Below, in pieces: positions 1-13,700 of a stretch of 64,000 nt of DNA. Position 1 is the first letter of the stretch. The number at the start of each line of letters is the position of its first letter. The DNA is taken from NCBI GenBank assembly GCA_949152475.1, contig OX424559.1:34579119-34643118 (forward strand), read 5' to 3'. The position numbers and the translations under genes were made by a program. This DNA comes from Terebella lapidaria. Its lineage: Eukaryota; Annelida; Polychaeta; Terebellida; Terebellidae. Under the pieces are notes generated by a model. It saw only the letters and a program-made list of their open reading frames with translations, made no database searches and was not told the DNA's origin.

Positions 1-182
1 TTGAAAATTTGTTCTGTGTAAATGTGCAAACATGTCTGTTACATCTTACTTATATACATCAACATTTCTACATTCATGCACTAGCATTTGAAATCAGGCA
101 CGGTGTTGTGTATAAAATATTATGTAAAGAATACAAACTCTTTGTCTCACTTTAAGGTTAATATGAGAGAACGGCTCACTCA

Positions 183-304
183 TAAATGTGTACAATTCTT
201 TCTCTTCTTCAACCAAAATTTGATGTATTGTGTGCATGGATCGTAAATGTGTACAATTCTTTCTCTTCTTCAACCAAAATTTGATGTATTGTGTGCATGG
301 ATGT
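183..304. repeat. 61-bp tandem duplication
   Basis: The sequence starting TAAATGTGTAC at 183 repeats at 244 with almost no change (61-bp period, two copies). Confidence 0.9.
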
Positions 305-514
305 CGAAGGTGGTTGACATTTTAATGTCATCGCATAGGAGCTTAAGCTTGTATTACAAGTGGCGTGTAAATGGACACAAAATAGAGGGAACTTCCGAGG
401 TCACAAAGTTCATCCTGTATAACAGGATAATTAATCTATCATCTATGGCTATACTGTTTACCTGTCTCCCTGTCTGTCTGTCTCCCTGTCCGCGCGAATA
501 ATTGAAAAACAAAT

Positions 515-1370
515 GGTTCGATCGACATAAAATTTATAGGGATGAAGCGGTATGTCAATGGCTCGGTCCTCCTCAAATTTGATGAAAATCGGATGAAAAC
601 GGTTGCCATGGCAACGGAAAATGTGAAAATCACATAATTGGCTCTAACTCCGGTTCTATTTGATATTAATTTTTCAAACTAATTTTGTATTTTTCTATGG
701 CCAATTCCCAATCGCATGGTATACGACCGAAGGTCGTACGACAAAAACTCTCCATTTTCGCCCGATGAAATTGGTAGGACTGAAGCGCTATGTTAGTGGG
801 TCGGTCTCCTTCAAATTTTGTCAAAATCGAATGAAAACGGTTGCCATGGTAATGGAAAAAGTGAAAACCACATAATTGACTGTATCTCCGGTTATTTTTT
901 ATATTAAATTTTCAAACTATTTTTGTATTTTTCTTTTGCCATTCCCGAACGTATGGTGTATGGCCGATAGTCGTACGACGAAAACTCTCCATTATCGCCC
1001 GATATCGAAAAATTGGGGGTCACGATTTCGGTTATTTTTTTGCCAGCGACTTATCAGTGCAAATATCTGCGCTCATAATTCAGAGAAAAACGATCCAATC
1101 GATCCGTATTTTATAGGACTGGAGCGCTATGGTAGTGGCTCGGTCCCCGTCAAATTTGGTCAATATCGAATAAAAGTGGTTGCCACGGCAACGGAAAAAG
1201 TGGAAATCACATGATTGACTATAACTCCGATTCTTTTTTATATTAATTTTTCAAACTATTTTTGTATTTTTCTTTGGCCAATTTCGGATCGTATGGTGTA
1301 CGGCCGATGGTCGTACGACGAAAACTCTCAATTATCGCTTGATGTCGAAAAATTGGGGGTCAGGATTTTA
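515..1370. repeat. Diverged tandem repeat block
   Basis: Three to four diverged copies share TTGCCATGGCAACGG (about 602, 839, 1178) and GTCGTACGACGAAAACTCTC. Spacings are 238 and 339 bp. A CTGTCTCCCTGTCTG microsatellite precedes it (460-495). Short ORFs here are by-products of the repeat. Confidence 0.75.
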
Positions 1371-1970
1371 GACTTTTGAGTGTTCTGAGATTCGAGGCCA
1401 TATTGTGAAGCTAGTTTTTAATCAGTCGAAATCATGTTTTATGTTCAAGACAGAAAAAGAACTCTACTTTTATTAATGATTATTTCTCCCATGATTTTTG
1501 TATTTGTTTTTATGGCCAATTTCCTACCATTTGACATATGGCCAATGATAGTACGACCAAAAACCCCGATTATCGTTCAGGTAGAAAATGTAAGGGTCAT
1601 CAACTCCATTTTCAGGTAAACTAAATCTGGAAGGGCGAAGGATTGTCAATCTCTGATTGTCTCGTTCCAAATTTGCGAAGCCTACGAACACATCTTACAT
1701 ACTGTAGTTATGCCATGTATTTTATCGCAATTTTTCTTCATAGTTTTTTTTGCGTAAGTTTTAATTAATGTGAAATTGCATATTGCTTAGTTACGCTCAC
1801 GAAGCGTGAGAAGCATGAACCAGGGATGGCACATTGTTGCTCATAAACCGCGAAATGCGATATGCCTAGGTATGGACATGGTACATGTATCGTTGTTAGT
1901 GACACTTTCAGTTTATTTTTCCCAATGTAAACTTGTTAAGCTATATAATAAATATTCTTATGAACAATTG

Positions 1971-2080
1971 AACAAACATTATAATATTATAAAGTTACAC
2001 ACAAAAAATTGGATTAAAAGAAAATTCCCATGAACATACATTATAAATATTATAAAGTTACACACAAAAAATTGGATTAG
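1971..2080. repeat. About 61-bp tandem duplication, AT-rich
   Basis: ATTATAAAGTTACACACAAA occurs in two adjacent copies; no gene is visible here. Confidence 0.8.
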
Positions 2081-2319
2081 GCCTAAAAAAATTAAAATAC
2101 TCTGTTTTTCGTTCTCCTATTTTTTTTCCGAAACTGGGTAGGGAGGGACTTTTATTTTTTATTTTGCAAAAAAATACAGTCCTCAACTCAAGAGAAAATT
2201 GGGTAGGGAGGCACTTTTTATTTTTTATATTTGGTGGGACGACATTTTATGCAATATGAAATGAAAAAAAATTGATTTATTGATTGATTGAAAAAAAAAC
2301 ACTCAATGCATTCAAACCG

Positions 2320-2399
2320 AAATAAATCAAGCCTTTAGAATTGAAATCATGTGTAACACTTGACTTTAATGATTTCATTTCTAGGGGCTTGATTTATTT
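2320..2399. repeat. Hairpin, 32-bp arms
   Basis: Arms AAATAAATCAAGCC... (2320-2351) and its near-complement (2368-2399) with a 16-bp loop and four to five mismatches. MITE-like; no flanking duplication identified. Confidence 0.7.
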
Positions 2400-2992
2400 G
2401 GGCTTGAAACCTCTTGACCGGACACCTTGGCACTACTGCCTGGTGTGCCATCTTCCTAGCAGTCAGCACAGACATGATGATTCTGTGTACTAGTAGTATT
2501 ATTATCTAAAACCGTCAGTTGATAATATATTTCAATGATGAGTAATTGTGGAGAACCAGTCCAGTAGTTAATATGTCCATTGAAGTATACAGAAGAAATA
2601 TAGTAAATAAGTTCATGATCACAATTTTATATTTATTATTACATACACGTAACCACATAGAATAACTGTTAACTGGTAGCGTCTTTGTCTCATTTGGAGG
2701 AGAGTGAAAACAAGGAGATAAGTTAAATATATGCCTAAGTTGCCTGCTGTGATTCGGTGTCTCGATCATTCACTATCCTCAAAATAGGGGCGGGAACACT
2801 TTTTATTCTTTATTTGAGAATCGCGAATACAAAAATCTGGGAGGCTGCTTTTGAACACAGGCGGGCGGGGACGAGAAACAGAAAATTAATTCTATTAGGC
2901 CTTAAAAGGAAATTACAAATGTAAGTTTCGACCAGGATTCGAACTCTCAGACACATGAACAACAGTAACTGGAACATGCATTCGTTCGTAAC

Positions 2993-3745
2993 TCCATTTA
3001 AAATACTTCTCGTCGATGTATCCATTGTATAATGTGTGCGTTATATCAACGAAAGAACGATCACTTGCAAATAAAGCACTGCATTACCTAAAATAAAGCA
3101 CTGCATGACCGAAAATAAAGCACTGCATGGCCGAAAATAAAGCACTGCATAACCTAAAATAAAGAACGGCGTGCGTAAGCTCCTCGTCCGAAGTTTTTTC
3201 AGTAGATGTGTGATGTTCAGGAGCAGTACGTTCTACCTTAACTGCTATACTTGTGTTTACATAGCGTCAGACAAGTCATCGTACGTACACTCGTTCCCTG
3301 CGTTGTAGTAGCAAAACAGCGAGATTGTCGTTCCAGATTTGGTTCCGCATGTGTGTTGTGTCATAAATAAACGAGTTTATCCATTTTGACGTTGTGACCT
3401 CGTGGCTTCCAACATTCAAAATGAGCGTGTGGGAATCTCAGCGTGGTATACTTTGACACTGAGTAGTACTCAGTATCTGTGTATTCAAGCAAGTATAGAA
3501 AGGTTATTGTATTGCAACCCCAACATACCGTCTTAGGACCGTGAGCTGTAGGCCTATCCGGTAATGCACATGTGAGCAATAAAAGCGATTATGTGTATAG
3601 CACAGCATTCGAGCACTCGACTGTATACCGTAGGTATTTTAAGTCCGTTAGAGAATTCGACATCGTGCCATCGCTAATAAAGAACTCCGGCCTTCGGCCG
3701 TCGTTCTTTATTTTCGCGATGGCACTCTGTCTCATTCTTTAACTA
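2993..3745. mobile_element. Dispersed non-autonomous element, copy 1
   Basis: Left part (TGTGCGTTATATCAACGAAA) and right part (TTCGCGATGGCACTCTGTCT) both recur, inverted, at 30588-30770. The interior holds four to five copies of an AAATAAAGCACTGCAT unit (3067-3165) and a CGGCCTTCGGCCG hairpin (3691-3703). No ORF. Boundaries are approximate. Confidence 0.65.
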
Positions 3746-4393
3746 ATACGTAATATCTCACCTGCAGCCTTTGAAGTCAGGCGCTCTATTCATACGTCCA
3801 CCGGAGCAGCTGACCAGAACAGTTTAACCACCAACTTACGTGCATGGTGCCCAGGTGTATTATTGTCCACGATCACATGAATATTTCGAATCTTGGTGAA
3901 TGTTAGCACGACCAAATACCGAAATATGTCCATATTTCTAAGATCCCGTTTTGGGCTAAAATTCAGCGCCAACGTCTCCTGTTTTGTGATAGGTGCTGTA
4001 TGATCCCCTAGCGAAGCCTGCTAAGTTATAATACTGTATAATGTAGTGTCGCAAAAATATTGTGCAAATATTGGTGTAAGGATTTAGCAAAATCAATATC
4101 AGTCAATATCATGAAAGTGGCCTTTTAAGGAACATCATACCTCCCTAAGTTTTCCCTTAAAATCCGTGTTTCGGAAGGGATACATTCTCAGATAGTAAAA
4201 GTGAAAGTATGGCTAAAGTGAAACATCAGCACTCGGCCTTAAGCATCTTATGTAGTTAATACACCACAGCACGTGTTCGCCAAACTCGAAGTTTCATTAC
4301 AGTTTCAGATATTTATTTCGCACCTACTGCCACATGTAGCTGATACGCCATTAATATTGTCATTATTATTGTTATTAATACTATCATTTACAG

Positions 4394-4732
4394 CGCTCAC
4401 ATTCACGCGTACGCCGGACTTGGTGAGGACAAACAGAGGATCACTGGCTACTTTCACCTGGGAACTGGACCAGAATGTTAACTTCCAAACGTCTGTAGTG
4501 TCCTTTTATTACCAGCACGCAAACTACCCTGATCCATTCTACAACAATGTGCATCCTGTAATCTGGAGGTACGGGTACGAGAAGAGAACGAACGTCACAT
4601 ACGCCAACAACAGAGAACCTGGCTTCACATTGTACCAAGTACAACCTGCAGATACAACGGACAACTACCGCTGTAACATTCAAGGTGGCGAAGGTGTAGC
4701 GGATGACAACAACGCCAGGCTATTCATATATG
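4394..4732 (+). CDS. Gene A exon, Ig1 (V-like, missing B-strand Cys)
   Basis: 339 bp after an acceptor ending ATTTACAG and before donor TG/GTAAAC; phase 1-1. The product begins ALTFTRTPDL and ends ARLFIYG. The F-strand motif NYRC is present. The B-strand position where Ig domains carry Cys reads ATFTWEL, so the canonical disulfide cannot form. The gene B homologue has the same length and the same missing Cys. Confidence 0.85.
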
Positions 4733-7700
4733 GTAAACTTGCTGTTGGTATATAACACACTGAACATTGCTCGTTGATAATTGTCATTCCTTACCAAGTG
4801 AAATGGTGATATAGACGATCATGATCGTGCTTTTAGACGATCATGATAGATTAATTGTGTTTAATTCAACATTTCCCAGACACCCCCAGCACGCCTGTGA
4901 TTTCCCCAAACCCCGCCCATGTCGTGGAGGGAAGCCAAGTAACTCTGACATGTCACGCTGACACCACTTCTGTCCCCGCGGGAGATGCTCCTGACATGAT
5001 GTACACGTGGACGAGGGAGGGAGAACCTCCCCCCACAGACAGACACACAGTCACCGGAGACCAGCTGGTCATCAGTCCAGTAGACAGGTCTGACCATGGA
5101 GCTTTGTACGGCTGTGAGGCTTGGGAGACTGAGACCGGGCCCAGAAATAGTAACAACATACAACTCAATGTTCAGTGTGAGTGAATTCTTGGAATTATGA
5201 ATGTAAAAACGTTGTCAACAGACACCGGGAAAACAATAAAATATATGGACAATTACGAAGCATGTTTTACAATACATGACTGGTTTCATTTGAAACTAAT
5301 TATAACAGACGCACCAGCCAATGCAACCATCACTGGACCCAGCAGTCCGGTCGTGGAAGGATCACCACTGGACCTGACCTGTGACTTGTCCCCGGACCAG
5401 AGAGGTAACCCCGACACCTACACCTACACCTGGAGGAGGGACGGGACACTGGTGACGTCAACAGGTGGTCAGAACTCCCTCCACATTGATGACGTCATTG
5501 TCCCAGACCATGACGGGGCCTGGCGTTGTGAGGCTGATAACAGCATAGGAACCGGGCAGTCTGGGGAACTCACGGTTACTGTGCATGGTATGTGGGCTTC
5601 TCTTCTTGTCCATTGAAAGCTACATGCAATCTTCTACTTCTCGAATATTTATGCATGTGTCATGCTTCAAATTCGATTGTTAATTGTTATTTCAAGCACC
5701 TGCCAAGGTACATCAGCATCCTCCACCGAGTGAGGCTCTCCACTACAGTAATAATCTGTCAGTGTTGTGTGAGGTGAGAGCCAGACCGGCCGCCTCCATC
5801 AGCTGGAGGTACGAGGGCGGGGACACATTGCCCAGTGGTGTACAAGCCCAGTCTAGTACCAGGTCTGACGGGAAATACACCATCACGTCCAGCACTCTCC
5901 AGTGGAGGTCTGGAGCTACTGATGCTGAGAGGAGGGGGGCGTCTGGAGACTACACATGTCGTGGTAGCAATGGAGTCGGTGACGTGGCTGAGTCTAGCAA
6001 CATGAACCTGAGCGTTGAGTGTGTGTATGAATGTATTGCCATAATATAACCAGAATTTGTAGATGCTAAGAGATGAAGTAAAACATCATTTTTGGAATAG
6101 ACACAAAACCCAACTAAATAACGACATGGAAGCCTACATTTACTCCTAATGTTTGAGTGTAATACCCCCGTCACAACAGACTGGCGGCACCCTGCGGTGC
6201 TTGTACGATGTAAACTGCTGTGGCACCGCCATGGTCGCGGTGGTTCCTCAGTGATTCCGCATTTGAACGCCATAGCACCGTTGAAAACTGTCAACACCGC
6301 AGACCTTCACGGCGACACTGCGGAAACTTTGAACATGTTCAAACTACCGCAGAGCCACCGTGAGTGGGCCAATCCGCAGTAGGATCACTGCAGCACCGCC
6401 GTATACCGCTGTGGAACCGTACAAGGTCTTCATTAGCTCTTCATCCTCAGTAAAACCGCCGTGCAATCGCCAAAAAGTAGACAGTCGACCCTCCCGCGAT
6501 CACATGGCGGCTACGGCGGTGCTACCAAGGTGCTGCCACGGGAACACTGCGGGTATGGGGTGCCACTGCGGAGTCTGGTATGAATTTTACAACGCTTGAT
6601 GATCTGACTGTGATACTGCTGTGTTCCCGTGGCGATGGTGGCGGTGTTATTGAGGTGCATGTACGGCGATGGCGTGTCCAATAACGTTGCACTGAGGTAC
6701 TAACACGGTGCTGTTGCGGTCATATTTTGTAGTATACAAGCTTCGGTTTTCTGAATCAAATTCAGTGTCCGAAAAGTTTTCAAGCAGTTCAGACCGAGTA
6801 TTGAGAATGGCAGATAATTACGGAATAATGGCAGAATAATTGCCCGTCATGCAACAGTTGCTGCATTTGTTGCTGGTCACTACGGCATTTGCAGCAACAG
6901 CGGGCAGAAGATGAGCAAGCAACAGCAGCCCCGTCATCGTGTGAAGACTCCTCTTCCATTGGGGAAGGGCGCGGGAGGGAGTTGCTTGCTGGTTTTCCCC
7001 TTATAGCATGTTTCGGCATAAATACTATGTGATGCAATGTCTCCGGCAAAAATGGTAAAGAATTTGGCCAAAAACCATATCCATTTTACATAGCCGCCTC
7101 ACAGACTTATGGTTCCGCAATGCTGCCCCAGTGCCACCGTCATAGCACCTCAGTAGCATCGCCATCTCCGCAGTAGCACCTCAATGGCCCCTCAGCACTT
7201 CCCCCAACGCCGTTGTACCACCGCCAATGATCGCCGTAAAACCGCCAACAAAACGGCAGTGGTAACTCAATGGGGTCGCGTATCCTCATTGACACGCCGT
7301 GCATCCTTCCTGGTTCTTCACTACCAACGTGAAGAAAAACACACACTTGATGGGTAGGGAAAAATACGAAAACCCTACTGGGGGTGTCACTACGGTCATG
7401 GCGGTTCTAACAGAAAACGGTTGTTATAGCGCAGTGGTACCGCCATTCCAATGTGACGGGGGTATAAAGTATGTTAGCACCAATATGATAATAGTGTACA
7501 TAATGTCGTGTGTCACATTGAGAAAGATGCACAGACAAACAGTTGTACAGACTATTCGCACTTCATATAGTGATTATATATGCGTTTTTGAACAGATGAA
7601 CCATTGAGTATTTCACTGAACAACACTTCATCAATCAATGTTGTGGAAGGACATCAGGTGACCATCACGTGTCGGGCTGACTGCAATCCACTTTGCAGCT

Positions 7701-10700
7701 ACACGTGGACACGAGCCAATGATGACAGCTGGAGCATCTCAGACTCCACTCTCCACTTCCAGAACATCAGCAGGACTGATCACAACATCTATACCTGTGA
7801 GGCGACCAACAAACACGGCGATTTACCTACGTCTGTTGATATCATGGTCAATTGTAAGTAAACTGGGATTAACTTCATAGAGAAAAATATCATTAGGCCT
7901 ATATACATATATAAAATATTAAATTTTTTCTTAATATTTTTTTTTTGCGAAATGTAATAATTTAAAAGCTATCACCCTAAATACAAAAATATACGAATCT
8001 TGAGAATATGCCTGAAGAAAAATATGAAATTGATTCTGAAGACCACAATTGACCGTGTTCCTATGCTTTTCTATTTTCTCCTCATCAATGTATTCCGCCT
8101 AAATTACAGATCACAGTAGCCTATAATTGTTGAGTGTTAATCAGCTATGTTTGAATCACGAAATAATAAACGAATTATCTGTTAGCCAATTCACGCTCAG
8201 TCTGATATTGTGGTATGATCGCTGGTACTCATTTTCTGTACTCAGAAATCCCCAATGTGTTGTCATAGCATCATGCATTTCGTCATAATGTGTACATTTA
8301 ATGGACATCATGCTGAATGCTTCACACAGTGCACCTCGATAATGGTGTATTGGTAGGATACCGGACCTATGGTCCGATAACCTATTGGCATGGCGTCCGT
8401 CGTTCGTCGTGGCGTCCGTCGTCCGTCGTCCTTCCGTCGTCTGTCCGTCCGTCGTCCGTCCGTTCACATTTTTATATCTAAAGTATATGGTCAAATCTTT
8501 CTGAAATTTTGCACAAAAATACCTAAAAATATTTCCAGGAAAGGTTTTTTTAGTTTTCTGATTTCCGCATTTTTTTCAAAATGGCGGCCATTTTTGACGA
8601 AAAATGCCTGATTTTGGACTTTGGCGGCCATTCTCTCAAAATCTGTTCAATAACTTTTCTTCTTACTGATGCATAACATTCTTCATATGTACCCCTACGA
8701 TGTGTATAAGTTTCGTTGCCCTTGAATCGCTCGAAGTGGGCCATTTTGGGCCCAAACTCAGCCCAAACGGGACTTTCCCATGTTAAATTCTCCTATGCTT
8801 TATAATGGGACACATTAAGCCTAATATCTCACTTAAAGCTGTAAGTATGTTATAAATAGATAAACGACCATGTAAAAAAAATATTATGATAACGACCACG
8901 ATCTTCCCCGACGGATAAACTGAACGTAAAACCACAGAACCACGCGTTGTTTGTTTTGCTTCGAATGTGGGCGGGTCTATGCACTGGCGCGAGTCAGGCC
9001 GCCCACGACAGAGGCCAGAGGCAGTCGGCTGTAACGGCGAAGTGGTATAAAGCCATTCTTGCAGTGTGTGTCGATGATCATTTGATATGTTCCCCACAGC
9101 ACAGATGTCAGAGAACACACAAACTGCAAAGTATAATTGCATAATATCCATACGTGCACACAATTACTCATATAATTAGGGCTACATATTTCCCTCCTAG
9201 CCGTAATGAACGTATTATCCATTGGTGTGACGAATTTGTATGGTTCCCAGTAATTCATGTGCATAGATATATCCCCGTAATGTAGCCACATCAACAGTAA
9301 AGTTATCATACATATTTGTACACAACATACAAACAGGCTTTGTGAAATGGTAAATTTTGTACTCATATGTTGTTGAGCAGTGCTCAGTCATTGTATGCTA
9401 TATTACTAACCTAGAGTACATGCCAATAGGTGCATACCTGTAACATAGCATGTACATGTACAATTGGACAGACTATCAAGGGTGACGCTATCAATGTTAT
9501 ATGATTACAAAATATTCCGTCAGAGATGTCACCCATATTGTCACACCCTACATTCAACCAATATGCTATAAACACTGAAATATAGATATACACAATGAAA
9601 TGCATTACATACGGACATTGAGGACGATGTGTATGCCTCCTTGGTCTATTGAGTATGCCACATTGTAGGCCAGTCGCCCCCTCCTTTTATACGGCCGAAA
9701 ATCCCCCTGGTCGGCCTAGGCCAAAGGCACCTACTTACGTCACCAGTCAGCACGAAAGGTTCAGGGGATGTCTCAAAAGGTCGAAGGGATTGTACAGTAT
9801 CTCTATATATAGCATACTTACAGCTTTAATATTGAGATTAGATACTAGGAATCAATTGTGGACATATAGGAAATGATATATGCTGAATATTCTTGTGACC
9901 TTGAATTTGACCTCTGACCTCGGTTTCAAGGTCAGAGCGGCCATTTTAGTTGAAAAATGGCCAATTTTGGACTTTGACGGTCGTTTCCTCAAAATCTGTT
10001 CAGTAACTTTTTTTTCTTATTGATGCATAACAGTCCTCATATGTACCCCTGTGACATGTATAAATTTCGTTGCCCTTGAATCGCTCACAGTGGGCCATTT
10101 TGGGCCCAAACACGGTCCGAATGGGACTTTCCCATGTTAAATTCTTCTATGCTTTATAATGGGACAGATTAAGCCTAATATCTCACTTAACATTGAAATT
10201 AGAGACTAGGAATCAATTGTGGACTTATAGGAATAATATATGCCAAATATTCTGGTGATAGACGTGGAATCAATACCCAGTATCAAGTATTCCGAGCAAA
10301 CAAAACAGGGTCCGTTATCCAATCTCATAGTCCGGGGACAGAAAGTCATATCAGGCATACGAAGTGAGAGAAAACAAAAATGACAGGGAAACTCATGAAC
10401 CCCCGTAAATGGCCATCAGGAGGTGAAATCAGGTGTTCCGGAAAGAGTGAGCATTTCCTGCTCCACTAGTGGCACCCGTCATGAATTCCCCAAAATTAAC
10501 ATGAAAATAGATCTAGTTGCATGGCAGACATGGATTTGCTGTATTTATCAACCAGATCATGATGACGTCCATAGAATTTCTTAAACGCAGCGATAAGTCT
10601 TGGTAAAACATATCCTTGTCGTAGCAGTTTAGAGACTAGCTGGGCACTTCGATAGACAAAGTCCTCATATTTGCAACTAGCTCTGGAATAGCGTATAAGT

Positions 10701-13700
10701 TGAGAAACAAACACACCATATGCCGGTGACATAGGAATGTTGCTGCTTAGAAAAAGGAAATTGACTATGGAAAAATTGAAATCATCACGTTTGTCATATA
10801 ATCTAGTTGACAGGTTAGAATCATTATCAATCTCCAACCTCAGGTCTAGATAGTTGGAAAAATTAGCGGATTCTGTAGTATCCTTAATTTCAAGTTCCTT
10901 AGGATATATGACATCCAAATAATCACCAAACTTGGGATTATTTAGCGACAATACATCATCTATGTATCGGAAAGTGAAATTAAAATTACATGTTAGTTTC
11001 TTAGAACCTCCTCTTTGTAAATGTTGGATAAAATCTGATTCATATGAGTATAAAAACAGGTCTGCCAATAATGGTGCACAGTTTGTACCCATGGGAATAC
11101 CAATAGTTTGTTGAAATATTCGACCACCAAATTCCACAAAAATATTATCAATCAGAAAATTAACCATATTTACCACATCTATTTCAGTATATTTGTATGG
11201 GGCATCAGAGTCGCCTTTAACAAAATAAGCGGTATTATATTTAACTACAATATAGTGGTACCGACGTTGTCCCTTTTTAGAGAAAAATGAATTATTGATT
11301 AGTTTTTTAAGCTGAGATTTCAGTTCAGAATGAGGTATAGTTGTGTACAAAGTGGAGAAATCAAATGTTTTGATAGACGTTACTTTTGAAAGTGTGTGCG
11401 CATGTAGATATTCCAATAAAGATTTGGAATTTTTTAATATCCACATTTGGTTTATACCACTTCTAGAATAGATGGTTTCAGAGTACTTTTGGAGACCCTG
11501 TTTAATTTTAGACAGTATAGTAGTTAATATTTTAGAAAGGGCTTTGGTAGAACATGATGCTGAACCTGAAATATATCTTTGTTTGTGTGGATTTTTGTGC
11601 AACTTTGGGATCCAATATAAGTTCGGTAGATTAGAATCTTTACATGAGGTAGTAATACCAAACGAATGCAATACAGACAAATGATTTGATAAGATATCCT
11701 GTTTGGGCACGGTAATGGCTTGGTATGTACTATTGGGATTAGTATTGTTGGCAATACCCAGTTCGTCAAACAGGCACTGTATATAGTATGCTTTACAAAC
11801 AAAAACAACATTATTAGAAGCTTTATCTGCAGGGACAATGACGAACCTTTCTTGAAGTTTCAACAAACTATTAGTAACCACGGGATCATTGAAGACAGAG
11901 CTATATTTAGTACTAACTGACTTTGACAAAACATTGATGCGTTTGTTTACCAATGACCTAATCTGTTTGACCCATTCTGACAGAGAATCAATTTCTGCCT
12001 TTTCTCGAAAACCTTCATATGATATTGAAGGTTTTCGACTTTCGATCTTGAAACCTTGAGGTTGACCTCTGACCTCGGTTTCAAGATCAGAGCACAAAAT
12101 TGCTAATATCTCGCTTATTATCGACTTTACAGCTTAGGAATCAATTGTGGACATATAGGAAATGATATATGCCGAATATTCCGATGACCTTGAATTTAAC
12201 CTTTGACCTCATTTTCAAGGTCACAGGACAAAATGGCTAATATCTCACTTATTATCGATTTTACAGCTTAGGGATCAATTGTGGACATAAAGGAAATGAT
12301 ATATGCTGACTATTCTGGTGACCTTGAAATCGACCTCTGACCCAGGGTTCAAGGTCAGAGCACAAAATGTCTAATATCTCGCTTATTACCGACTTCACAG
12401 CTTGAGAATCAATTGTGGACATATAGGAAATGATATATGCTGAATATTCTGATAACCTTGAATTTGACCTTTGACCTCATTTTCAAGGTTACAGGACAAA
12501 ATGGCTAATATCTCACTTATTATTGACTTTACAGCTTAGGAATCAATTGTGGACATATAGGAAATGATATATGCCGAATATTCTGATGACCTCGAATTTG
12601 ACCTTTGACCTCATTTTCAAGGTCACAGAACAATATCTCACTTATTATCGATTTTACAGCTTTGGGATCAATTGTGGACATAAAGGAAAATATATATGCT
12701 GAATATCTCGTGACCTTGAATTCGACCTCTGACCTCGGTTTCAAGGTCAGAGCACAGAATGTCTAATATCACGTTTATTATCGAGTTGACAGCTTAGGAA
12801 TCAATTGTGGACATACAGGAAATGATATATGCCAAATATTCTGATGACGTTGATTTTGACCTTTAACCTCATTTTCAAGGTCACAGAACAAAATGGCTGA
12901 TATCTCACATACTATCAATTTCACAGCTTAGGGATCAATTGTGGTCATATAGGAAATGATATATGCTGAATTATCGTAACCTTGAATTGACCTCTGACCT
13001 CAGTTTCAAGGTCAGAGCACAAAATGGCTAATATCACTGTTATTATTGACTTTACAGCTTAGGAATCAATTGTGGACATATAGGAAATGATATATGCAGA
13101 TTATTGCCATGACCTTGAACTTGACCTTTGACCTCAGGACAAAATGGCTAATGTCTTGCTTATCATCGACTTACAGCTTAGGAATCAATTATGAAAATAT
13201 AGGAATTGATATATACTGAATATTGCTATGACTTTGAATTTGACCTTTGACCTCATTTTCAAGGTCAGAGGACGATATGGCTAATATCTCGCTTTTCATC
13301 GACTTTACAGCTTAGCAATCAATTGTGGACATATTTTCTTCTGAACATTGTCATGACCTTGAACTTCACCTTTGACCTAATTTTCAAGGTCAGAGGAGCT
13401 CGCTTATTATCGACTTTACAGCTTAGGAATCAATTATGAACATATAGGAAATGATATATGCTGAATATTGCTATGACCTTGAATTCGACCTTTGACCTCA
13501 TTTTTAAGGTCACAGGACATATGGCTAATATCTCGCTCATTATTGACTTTACAGCTTAGCAATCAATTGTGGACATACTAGAAATGACATATGCCGAATA
13601 TTATCGTGTCCTTGAATTGACCAATGACCTTATTTTCAAGGTCACGGGACAAAATACTAATATCTAAAACATCTTGGGCCTTGGGCTAATTTTTTCCCTT

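Larger units (their letters stand above)
8355..13699 (-). mobile_element. Retroelement unit with reverse transcriptase and satellite, copy 1
   Basis: In the RT direction the unit begins with an A-run and ATTAGCCC at 13.69 kb, crosses the satellite, the RT ORF and a CCGTCC/GGACGA-rich segment (8390-8465), and ends GGTCCGGTATCCT at 8355. Flanks TATTGGT/TATTGTT may be an imperfect target duplication. A second copy lacking the RT sits at 37967-41455 and shares both ends. It occupies the gene A intron before Ig6. Confidence 0.75.

Noticed and set aside
2935-2955. tRNA B-box-like word AGTTCGAATCCTGGTC on the minus strand
   Set aside because: No acceptor stem, anticodon arm or matching T-stem could be formed; at most a decayed tRNA-derived SINE.
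4273-4393. Hydrophobic reading frame immediately upstream of gene A Ig1 (and of gene B Ig1)
   Set aside because: It looks like a signal anchor but lacks an ATG in both genes, precedes a good acceptor, and gene B has a proper ATG signal exon further upstream. It is translated polypyrimidine tract.
12529-12744. ORF in satellite array 1
   Set aside because: Pure translation of satellite monomers.
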